Translations under genes and position numbers: made by a program | Assembly (NCBI GenBank): GCA_038206385.1 | Contig: JBBRAW010000128.1 | Location: 1 to 8,671 of the forward strand | DNA length: 8,671 nucleotides | Direction: 5' to 3' | DNA from: JANXSD01 sp038206385 | GTDB taxonomy: Bacteria > Bacteroidota > Bacteroidia > AKYH767-A > OLB10 | The notes under the pieces: model-generated | Seen by the model: only the letters and a program-made list of their open reading frames with translations | The model's database searches: none | What the model was told of the DNA's origin: nothing | Part shown: piece after piece, positions 1-5,366 of the stretch | How positions within the stretch are numbered: position 1 is the first letter of the stretch | Layout of the letters: the number at the start of each line of letters is the position of its first letter

Positions 1-86
1 CAAAAACAAATCAAATAATATTAGCAAATACGGAGGATGAACTTACATTTGTGATGGGAGAAGTTAGAAAATTAACTTCAAAATAA
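1..86 (+). CDS. C-terminal end of an unidentified protein (partial at left edge)
   Basis: The frame beginning at base 3 is open from the left edge to a TAA at 84-86. It gives 27 residues ending in EDELTFVMGEVRKLTSK. The composition looks like an ordinary amphipathic C-terminal helix of a soluble protein. A perfect hairpin terminator begins 12 nt after the stop, which supports this being the true end of a gene. The fragment is too short to name a family, and I do not recognise it. The other two forward frames are interrupted within the first 40 bases. Confidence 0.5.
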   Translation, partial: KTNQIILANTEDELTFVMGEVRKLTSK

Positions 87-98
87 TTTAAATATTTA

Positions 99-138
99 GC
101 AACAAAGTCAATGAAATTATTGACTTTGTTGCATTTTT
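99..138 (+). terminator. Rho-independent terminator after the left-edge gene
   Basis: GCAACAAAGTCAAT (99-112) and ATTGACTTTGTTGC (119-132) form a perfect 14-bp stem with a 6-nt loop, GAAATT. The short U-rich run ATTTTTC follows. It lies 12 nt after the stop of the left-edge fragment and 22 nt before the next start codon. It therefore most likely ends the upstream transcript and separates it from the DUF1348/AraC set. The stem is symmetric, but the T run exists only on the + side, so the + direction is favoured. Confidence 0.85.
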
Positions 139-159
139 CAAACAACAATATTCAAAGAA

Positions 160-576
160 ATGGAAAAGAATAAATTATCATTGCCCCCATTCACAATGGA
201 AACTGCTTTACAAAAAGTACAATTGGCAGAAGATGCGTGGAATACCAAAGATCCTGAAAAAGTCTGTTTGGCTTACACCATTGATACCGAATGGCGAAAC
301 CGAACTGATTTTATAAACGGACGAGAGGAAGTAAAGCAATTTCTAAAGCGGAAATGGGAAAAAGAATTGGAATATAAACTCAAAAAGGAATTATGGGGGT
401 TTCGTGAAAATCGTATGGCAGTCCGTTTTGAATATGAGTGGCGCGATCATAAAGGACAATGGTTTTGTAGTTATGGAAACGAACTTTGGGAATTTGATGA
501 AAGTGGTTTGATGCAAAAACGTTTTGCCAGTATAAACGATTTGGCTATTGATGAAAAAGACAGAAAAATAAAATAA
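160..576 (+). CDS. DUF1348 family, NTF2-like small protein
   Basis: This 138-residue soluble protein belongs to the DUF1348 branch of the NTF2-like (SnoaL-like) superfamily, a cone-shaped fold with an internal pocket. Family hallmarks seen are PPFTMETALQKVQLAEDAWNT (about residues 9-29), YTIDTEWRNR (39-48), GREEVKQFLKRKWEKELEY (54-72), LWGFRENRMAVRFEYEW (79-95) and SYGNELWEFDESGLM (104-118). No signal peptide or membrane segment is visible, so it should be cytoplasmic. The ATG at 160 suits the family N-terminus, which has a few residues before the PPFT motif; no clear Shine-Dalgarno is present, only an A-rich leader. The protein stops at DEKDRKIK, whereas members I recall go on for roughly 15-20 residues with a W-x-G-x-RP-like tail. 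The AraC gene starts 5 nt later, so the two are likely co-transcribed. The biochemical function of the family is not established. Confidence 0.88.
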   Translation: MEKNKLSLPPFTMETALQKVQLAEDAWNTKDPEKVCLAYTIDTEWRNRTDFINGREEVKQFLKRKWEKELEYKLKKELWGFRENRMAVRFEYEWRDHKGQWFCSYGNELWEFDESGLMQKRFASINDLAIDEKDRKIK

Positions 577-581
577 AATCT

Positions 582-1472
582 ATGAATTCAGGGGAATATC
601 AAAAAATTTTTACATTAATAAATCCTTCTAATGGAAACCTTGCATTCAAAGTTTTTTCTTTTGAAGACAATAGTGCTTTTGATCATTTACAACGATTAAA
701 TTATTACACAATAATATTAATCAAAGAAGGGGAAGGGAAATTAAAAGCAGATTTTACTGAATATAATTTTACACAAAATATGCTAATGTGTTTTACACCG
801 TACCAACCTTTTATGATAGAAACTAGTAAAGAAATAAAAGGATTTGTCATCAACTTTCATCCAGATTTTTTTTGTATTCATAAGCACCAAAAAGAAGTGT
901 CTTGTAATGGTGTTCTATTTAATGATATATACAAACCGCCTTTTGTAATTTTGGAGCTAAAGGATTTGGATATTTTCTTTTCGTTGTTTGAGCAGATGAA
1001 AGTTGAAATGAAAAACGTACAGCTGGCTCAATACGAGTTGTTAATTTCCTATTTAAAAATATTTCTTATAACTGCATCAAGATTAAAATTAAACCAAACA
1101 CTACAAGCAAAACAAGATATTGGGGAGGTAAAAGAACCTTTTATTTTACAAAATCTAAAAGATGCAATTGAAAAATATTTTAAGACCAAACATACTGCGA
1201 ATGATTATGCTTTGCTATTGAATATTTCATCTAAAGCTTTAGCTAAAACAACAAAAATTCATTTCAATAAAACGTTGACAGATTTAATTTCGGACAGAAT
1301 TATAATAGAAGCAAAAAGAGAATTATATTTGACTTCAAAAACAGTAAAAGAAATTGCCTACGAATTGGGTTACGAAGATGAGCATTATTTTAGTCGATTT
1401 TTTAAGACAAATGCAGATGTATCACCTCAACTTTTTAGAGAGACGGTTGGTTTTGCTAGAGCTGAAACGTAG
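582..1472 (+). CDS. AraC family transcriptional regulator
   Basis: This 296-residue regulator has a two-part layout. Residues about 20-100 form a beta-rich, cupin-like sensor region (NYYTIILIKEGEGKLKADF, then FTPYQPFMIE). A helical linker follows (about 125-185). Residues about 190-290 carry the AraC/XylS DNA-binding domain with two helix-turn-helix units: one near 205-226 (TANDYALLLNISSKALAK) and one near 254-276 (TVKEIAYELGYEDEHYFSRF), closing with the usual SPQLFR. It should be a cytoplasmic DNA-binding protein whose ligand is unknown. It lies between two NTF2-like genes, 5 nt after the first and 24 nt before the second, and would be expected to control them and perhaps itself. No operator can be pointed to. 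The ATG at 582 is the first in frame after the preceding stop. The family call is firm; target and inducer are open. Confidence 0.93.
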   Translation: MNSGEYQKIFTLINPSNGNLAFKVFSFEDNSAFDHLQRLNYYTIILIKEGEGKLKADFTEYNFTQNMLMCFTPYQPFMIETSKEIKGFVINFHPDFFCIHKHQKEVSCNGVLFNDIYKPPFVILELKDLDIFFSLFEQMKVEMKNVQLAQYELLISYLKIFLITASRLKLNQTLQAKQDIGEVKEPFILQNLKDAIEKYFKTKHTANDYALLLNISSKALAKTTKIHFNKTLTDLISDRIIIEAKRELYLTSKTVKEIAYELGYEDEHYFSRFFKTNADVSPQLFRETVGFARAET

Positions 1473-1496
1473 AAAAAAAAAAGCACAATAAACAAA

Positions 1497-2030
1497 ATGA
1501 AAAGAAACAAATTATTTACAACGATCATTCTTGGCCTATCTTTTTTGGTCTTAATTACAAGCTGTCAAAACAAGCCATCACAGGAATGCATGGAGTTACA
1601 GAAAGCCAATGAACAATTATCTTCAAACCTTAAAATGTATGAAACTACTTGGAACGACATTATCAACAAACGCGAAATTGATAAAATAAATGAAACCAAT
1701 TTTGATAAAAATATTACATTAATATCTTCCCCTGAAAATATAGTTGGGATTAAAGGTTTCAAGGAATACTATCAGAACTATTTAACTGGATTTTCGGATG
1801 TCAAATTCACAATTGTAGATGCTTTTGGACAAGGTGATAAAATTGTAAAACATTGGAATTTTAAAGGTAAGCATACGGGAGATTTTTTTGGAATTCCTGC
1901 GACTGGTAAAGATGTAAATGTTGATGGTGTAACGCTAGTAAAAATGAAAGACGGAAAAATTGCACAGGAACAGGATTTCCTAGACAACTTAGCGTTTATG
2001 CAACAGCTTGGCATTATTCCAAGACAATAG
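1497..2030 (+). CDS. SnoaL-like ester cyclase family lipoprotein
   Basis: This 177-residue protein has a lipoprotein signal peptide: basic MKRNK, a hydrophobic stretch at 7-20, and the lipobox ITSC with the lipidated cysteine at C23. Residues about 28-60 form a charged, probably helical linker. The remainder is a SnoaL-like/ester cyclase NTF2 fold, recognised by IVGIKGFKEYYQNYLTGFSDVK (82-103), KHTGDFFGIPATGKDVNVDGVT (125-146) and MKDGKIAQEQDFLDNLAFMQQL (150-171). The family includes polyketide aldol cyclases, where an Asp in the last region acts as general acid/base; D160 lies there, but I cannot prove equivalence, and the frequent Trp before it is replaced by Gln. Family members are mostly cytoplasmic, so the lipid anchor is unusual. 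Only 24 nt separate it from the AraC gene, so it is likely the last gene of that transcript. True cyclase activity is uncertain; a binding role is equally possible. Confidence 0.85.
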   Translation: MKRNKLFTTIILGLSFLVLITSCQNKPSQECMELQKANEQLSSNLKMYETTWNDIINKREIDKINETNFDKNITLISSPENIVGIKGFKEYYQNYLTGFSDVKFTIVDAFGQGDKIVKHWNFKGKHTGDFFGIPATGKDVNVDGVTLVKMKDGKIAQEQDFLDNLAFMQQLGIIPRQ

Positions 2031-2095
2031 AATTACAACTACAGCTAAGGCTTCGTTACGACCTAAGGATACATAATGAAATCCATGTTGCACAA

Positions 2096-2388
2096 CTTGC
2101 CCCGATATATTTGGGAAAACCCAATTTATTTTACTAGGGAGTTTACATTGCTTATAAAAAATTATTTATTAAGGATTTAGGTAAATAAATATTGTTTTAA
2201 TGATTGGATTACAAATCCTATTTTTGGTGATTACATTTGATTGCGTTTATTGTATTAAATAGCGTCTTTATTCTATTGATTAATTAAAGCAATGAAAATA
2301 ATTATTGGATGATAATTCATTGCTAATGTGTGTAAAAAAAATTCTATATTTAAAAGTGAGGAGGAGTTCTTTCATTTCTTGCCCCGAT
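2096..2388 (+). repeat. Pair of 11-bp direct repeats CTTGCCCCGAT
   Basis: CTTGCCCCGAT occurs at 2096-2106 and again at 2378-2388, 282 bases apart start to start. The G+C-rich core stands out against the AT-rich surroundings. Both copies lie between the ester cyclase and DUF4440 genes. The repeat could be a regulator site, a trace of a genome-wide short repeat or coincidence; nothing here decides among these. Confidence 0.4.
2111..2130 (+). terminator. Weak possible terminator hairpin after the ester cyclase gene
   Basis: TTGGG (2111-2115) and CCCAA (2120-2124) pair across an AAAA loop and are followed by TTTATT. The stem is only 5 bp, the T run is interrupted, and the hairpin lies 80 nt after the stop codon. 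It is at best a weak end point for the DUF1348-AraC-ester cyclase transcript. Confidence 0.25.
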
Positions 2389-2453
2389 TGCAGGAACTTG
2401 TCATACCTAACGGAAGTCATGCTTTGTGTGCAATACTCATATAGCCTTACAAA

Positions 2454-2486
2454 TTTCAAGCTGTATCAATAATTATCATAGATTTG
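2454..2486 (+). promoter_or_regulatory. Candidate Bacteroidota-type promoter for the DUF4440 gene
   Basis: TAGATTTG at 2479-2486 matches the Bacteroidota -7 consensus TAnnTTTG exactly. A TTTC at 2454-2457 sits 21 nt upstream, within the usual spacing for the -33 element TTTG, with one mismatch. Transcription would begin roughly at 2492-2496, giving a very short leader before the ATG at 2502. The short leader and imperfect -33 box keep the confidence moderate. Confidence 0.4.
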
Positions 2487-2501
2487 ATAAATAAAAGTAA
2501 T

Positions 2502-2975
2502 ATGAAACATCTCTTCGCATTATTCCTTGCTACAACTATATTAATAACAATAAGTATGGCACAACAACAATCATTCAAAACTCCGCAGGAAGAAATTATC
2601 AATCAGGAGAAATCGTTTGCTAACGCAATCAAAAGTCAGGATACAATGCAAGCTAAAAAGTTTCTAGCAGACACGTATTTCCTCGCAATTGGTGTGCAAG
2701 GAATGCCTTTTCAAATTGTTTCAAGAGAGCATTGGCTTTCGGGATTAAAAGACTATGTGACAGAATCATTTTCCATTGATGAGATTAATGTAAATATCTA
2801 TGGGAACACTGCAGTCGCAATTTTGATGTATTCACAGAAAGCAACTGTTCGTGGTCAAGATAGAAGCACCCAGTTTATGCTTACGGATATTTGGTTGAAG
2901 GGTGAGAAGGGATGGATGATTGCTGAGAGACATTCAAGTCGTCCTGAAATACCTTTAACTACACGACCAAAATAA
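2502..2975 (+). CDS. Exported DUF4440 / SnoaL-like NTF2 family protein
   Basis: This 157-residue protein begins with a Sec signal peptide, MKHLFALFLATTILITISMA, probably cleaved by signal peptidase I after A20 before QQQ. The mature part has the DUF4440 pattern of the NTF2-like superfamily: the first helix EEIINQEKSFANAIKSQD (30-47), then FLADTYFLAIG (55-64), VNVNIYGNTAVAI-like strands (about 96-107) and the closing FMLTDIWLKGEKGWMIAERHSS (125-146). The W138 and H144 region is typical of the family end. It should be soluble in the periplasm. The frame can be extended to a TTG at 2484, but the ATG at 2502 places the signal peptide at the N-terminus, and the TTG falls inside the promoter candidate. 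It is the third NTF2-like gene in under 3 kb, but stands apart from the AraC set by a long gap. Substrate or ligand is unknown. Confidence 0.85.
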   Translation: MKHLFALFLATTILITISMAQQQSFKTPQEEIINQEKSFANAIKSQDTMQAKKFLADTYFLAIGVQGMPFQIVSREHWLSGLKDYVTESFSIDEINVNIYGNTAVAILMYSQKATVRGQDRSTQFMLTDIWLKGEKGWMIAERHSSRPEIPLTTRPK

Positions 2976-3009
2976 AGTCTTGCATCATTGAAAAAATGAT
3001 AGAAGAAAT

Positions 3010-3033
3010 TCGAATCAATTATATCAGATTCGA
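3010..3033. repeat. Inverted repeat TCGAATC...GATTCGA
   Basis: TCGAATC (3010-3016) and GATTCGA (3027-3033) are perfect 7-bp arms around a 10-nt spacer. The repeat lies 35 nt after the DUF4440 stop. It could be a short stem at the end of that transcript or a protein-binding site; there is no clean T run directly after it, which argues against a strong terminator. Confidence 0.4.
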
Positions 3034-3245
3034 TATAAAATATTTAGCAAAATACAAGAAGGCAGAATTTATCTTACTAAGGTTCTGGACCGCATATTAT
3101 TTATTAAGCTTTTTTTTTCTCATTAAATTTTTTTTAACTGAAACCTTTCGCGTCAACATTTGTTCTGGACTTGACAAGTATATTTTTTCTATATTTATCT
3201 TTTCTTACAACCATTTGAAATTATTTTTTGTATGATTTGATTCAT

Positions 3246-3278
3246 GCCTTCAATGGTAAAAGGCCTCCTTTATTTTTT
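3246..3278 (+). terminator. Possible weak terminator upstream of the two-component system
   Basis: GCCTT (3246-3250) can pair with AAGGC (3260-3264); alternatively AAAGG (3259-3263) can pair with CCTTT (3267-3271). The run TATTTTTT follows at 3271-3278. These two stems are mutually exclusive and each is only 5 bp. It could end read-through from the DUF4440 gene, but the support is slight. Confidence 0.25.
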
Positions 3279-3401
3279 AATGGTTTTTTTGTCAATTATT
3301 GATCGCTTTGTGTAAATCAATTTCAGTACAAGGCAAACATTTAGTTTCTGCTTCAAATCCAAAACACTTTTATCCTATTACCTTTATCAAAAATATTTTG
3401 A

Positions 3402-4079
3402 ATGAAAGTATTGATTATTGAAGACGAACGCTCATTGCTGGATGCAGTTGAAAAATATCTTTCAACGGAAGGCTATTTGTGTGAAACTGCAACCGACTAC
3501 AATTCAGCATTAGACAAAATAAATCGATACGAATACGACTGCATTGTTGTGGACATAACAATTCCAAATGGAAGCGGACTTCAAATTATTGAAGAACTCA
3601 AAAGACTCAAATCAAATACGGGCATAATCATCATTTCCGCAAAACATTCCTTGGATGACAAACTCAAAGGGCTGCAATTAGGTTCAGACGATTACCTCAC
3701 TAAACCTTTTCACTTGCCCGAACTAAACGCACGAATACAAGCCATCCTAAGGAGGAAGCGATTTGACGGAAACAACTTTATAGTTTTTAATGAAATCAAA
3801 GTTGATACGTTAGCAAGACGCGCCTTTGTAAATGAAAGGGAACTCTCAATCACCTTAAAGGAATACGACTTGCTTGTTTATTTTCTTGCAAACAAAAACA
3901 GAGTAATTTCCAAAAGTGCAATCGTTGAACATCTTTGGCATGACAACATAGACCAGTCCGACACCTATAACTTTCTTTACACTCACATCAAAAACCTGCG
4001 CAAAAAATTATTGGAACTCGGCAGTGCCGATTATATCCAAACAATTTATGGCATGGGTTATAATTTCAAAACCAATTGA
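3402..4079 (+). CDS. OmpR/PhoB-family response regulator
   Basis: This 225-residue response regulator has a receiver domain at 1-120 and a winged-helix DNA-binding domain at about 127-223. The receiver keeps all key residues: the acidic pair E7/D8, the phospho-acceptor D51 (IVVDITIPNGSG), the switch residue S79 (IIISAKH) and K101 in LTKPF. The output domain has the Trans_Reg_C pattern, with ELSITLKEYDLLVYFL, VISKSAIVEHLW, the recognition helix region YNFLYTHIKNLRKKL and the wing ending YIQTIYGMGYNF. It should bind DNA as a dimer after phosphorylation by the kinase encoded directly downstream. The two genes overlap by 4 nt, so they are translated together. The ATG at 3402 aligns with the standard MKVLIIED N-terminus. 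Target genes are not evident; the pair could regulate its neighbours or unrelated loci. Confidence 0.95.
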   Translation: MKVLIIEDERSLLDAVEKYLSTEGYLCETATDYNSALDKINRYEYDCIVVDITIPNGSGLQIIEELKRLKSNTGIIIISAKHSLDDKLKGLQLGSDDYLTKPFHLPELNARIQAILRRKRFDGNNFIVFNEIKVDTLARRAFVNERELSITLKEYDLLVYFLANKNRVISKSAIVEHLWHDNIDQSDTYNFLYTHIKNLRKKLLELGSADYIQTIYGMGYNFKTN

Positions 4080-5338
4080 AACTACTAAACAAATCCACCA
4101 TTTATTATTTAGTTTTTTTATTGCCAATTCTTTTAGCATGTGGAATTATTTTTTACTTCATTATAAGCCAACAAATTAATGCTAATGCTGACGAAGCCTT
4201 AGTTGCACAAAAAAAATTAACGATAGAATCCTTCATAGTAACTGACAGTTCCAATTTGCACTTTTTCAATGATGCTGATGATGATGTTAAAATTCGAACA
4301 GTACAAAAACCACTAGCATTACAAAACTATTTTTTAGACACATTAGCTTATGATTCTACCGAAATGGAAATGATTCCTTTCAGAGAGCTCAAATCATATT
4401 TCAAAAAGGATAAAAAATATTTTGAAATAATTATTACGCGCTCAAATTTTAAAAGTGATGAATTGGCAGAAAGCATCGCACTCATGCTTGCAATCATGTT
4501 TGCATTAATACTTATCAGTTTTATTTTTATTAATCGTTATGTTTCACGAAAACTTTTTAAGCCATTCTACAAATCACTCAATTTACTTAATACTATATCA
4601 TTTGCCGACATTAAACCAAATCCATTTAATCCGTCAACAACGAAGGAATTTCAGGAACTCAATATTGCACTAAATAGAATGACAGAAAAAATGTTCCTTG
4701 ATTTCAATAATCAAAAACAATTTACTGAAAATGCATCGCATGAATTGCAAACTCCTTTAGCTGTTATCAAAGCACGAATAGATTTACTTATTCAAAACAA
4801 AGATGTAACTGCAGAAATAATGGAGCAGGTTCAAGAAATTGAAAAATCAGTAAACAAACTTTCACTTCTCAATAAGTCTTTACTTCTGCTTTCTAATATT
4901 GAAAATAAACAATTTGATTCTTTTAACCCAACACAACTAGCAGAACTCATTGATAAAACAATTCTTGAGTTTGATGAACACCTAAAAAATAAAAGCATCT
5001 CACTTTATAAAGAATACAATTTTCCACCAACACTTGTCCTCAACTCATTGCTTGCTGAAATTCTTTTCTCCAATCTTATTCAAAATGCAATTCGGCATAA
5101 TATTGAGAACGGAATAATTAAAGTTGAAATAAACAACGATTATTTGGTAATTTCCAATTCTGGAGCTTCATTAAAAGGCAATGAACATACTATTTTTAAT
5201 CGCTTTGCGAAATTCAATCCTTCAGTTGAATCCCTTGGCTTGGGATTGGCTATTGTAAAACAAATTTGTGATTATTATAACTTCACTATTCAGTATAGCT
5301 ATACGGGAAATTTGCATATTTTTAGAATAGTGTTTTAA
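4076..5338 (+). CDS. Two-TM sensor histidine kinase (TTG start)
   Basis: This 420-residue inner-membrane kinase has TM1 at about 9-31, a periplasmic sensor region at about 32-132, TM2 at about 133-155 and a linker that may hold a degenerate HAMP. The HisKA domain has phospho-acceptor H222 in ASHELQTPL. The ATPase domain has an N box with N337 (SNLIQNAIRHN), a G1 region ISNSGASLKG in which the usual Asp is N361, an F box IFNRFAKF and a G2 box GLGLAIVK from G388. The start is TTG at 4076, overlapping the TGA stop of the response regulator as TTGA. The TTG start gives a normal short basic N-terminus (MKLLNKS) directly before TM1, whereas any later ATG would remove TM1. It surely phosphorylates the upstream regulator. 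The periplasmic region matches no sensor domain I recognise, so the signal is unknown. Confidence 0.93.
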   Translation: MKLLNKSTIYYLVFLLPILLACGIIFYFIISQQINANADEALVAQKKLTIESFIVTDSSNLHFFNDADDDVKIRTVQKPLALQNYFLDTLAYDSTEMEMIPFRELKSYFKKDKKYFEIIITRSNFKSDELAESIALMLAIMFALILISFIFINRYVSRKLFKPFYKSLNLLNTISFADIKPNPFNPSTTKEFQELNIALNRMTEKMFLDFNNQKQFTENASHELQTPLAVIKARIDLLIQNKDVTAEIMEQVQEIEKSVNKLSLLNKSLLLLSNIENKQFDSFNPTQLAELIDKTILEFDEHLKNKSISLYKEYNFPPTLVLNSLLAEILFSNLIQNAIRHNIENGIIKVEINNDYLVISNSGASLKGNEHTIFNRFAKFNPSVESLGLGLAIVKQICDYYNFTIQYSYTGNLHIFRIVF

Positions 5339-5366
5339 ATATGCGTCATAAATAGTATAACCAATA
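5339..5366. other. Convergent 28-nt gap between kinase and desaturase genes
   Basis: The kinase gene (+) and the sterol desaturase gene (-) end tail to tail with 28 AT-rich bases between stops. I see no stable bidirectional hairpin here, so the two transcripts may run into each other's coding ends or stop by another mechanism. Confidence 0.6.

Larger units (their letters stand above)
2031..2453. other. Intergenic stretch without a supported gene
   Basis: This gap between the ester cyclase gene and the promoter candidate of the next gene is rich in stop codons, and I found no believable reading frame. It holds a small hairpin (2111-2124), two copies of CTTGCCCCGAT (2096-2106 and 2378-2388), and a weak 5-bp inverted pair AGTTC/GAACT (2365-2369 and 2394-2398) flanking the second copy. 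The part from about 2360 to 2450 is visibly less AT-rich than the part before it. No tRNA-like fold or insertion-sequence end was recognised. Confidence 0.5.
2976..3401. other. T-rich intergenic stretch before the two-component genes
   Basis: No credible gene is seen here. An open frame at 2996-3235 encodes a low-complexity F/I/L/K-rich peptide of 79 residues, as expected by chance from T-rich DNA. Features present are an inverted repeat at 3010-3033, long T runs around 3111-3135, two copies of GTTCTGGAC exactly 80 bases apart (3082-3090 and 3162-3170), and a possible hairpin at 3246-3271. Just before the response regulator, TACCTTTA at 3379-3386 is one base off the TAnnTTTG -7 box, but no good -33 box accompanies it. 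Confidence 0.5.

Noticed and set aside
121..128. TGACTTTG within the terminator as a -7 promoter box for the DUF1348 gene
   Set aside because: It misses the TA of TAnnTTTG, has no -33 box at the right distance, and is better explained as one arm of the hairpin.
1565..2014. Two minus-strand open frames opposite the ester cyclase gene
   Set aside because: They lie wholly within a well-supported plus-strand gene and show cysteine- and serine-rich sequence typical of antisense shadows.
2031..2500. Hidden gene fragment, tRNA or insertion-sequence remnant in the long gap
   Set aside because: All frames I read are broken by frequent stops, no cloverleaf or paired terminal repeats were seen, and no transposase-like segment was recognised.
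2484..2501. TTG at 2484 as start of the DUF4440 protein
   Set aside because: It would add MINKSN before a complete signal peptide and fall inside the -7 promoter candidate; ATG at 2502 fits better.
2996..3235. Open frame for a 79-residue F/I/L/K-rich peptide
   Set aside because: T-rich DNA gives such frames by chance. There is no family resemblance, the composition is low-complexity with poly-F runs, and an inverted repeat lies within its first codons. A small membrane protein cannot be fully excluded.
4270..4290. Short GATGATGATG run in the kinase periplasmic region as a simple-sequence repeat
   Set aside because: Only a few units long and in frame, coding for Asp residues; too short to suggest phase variation.
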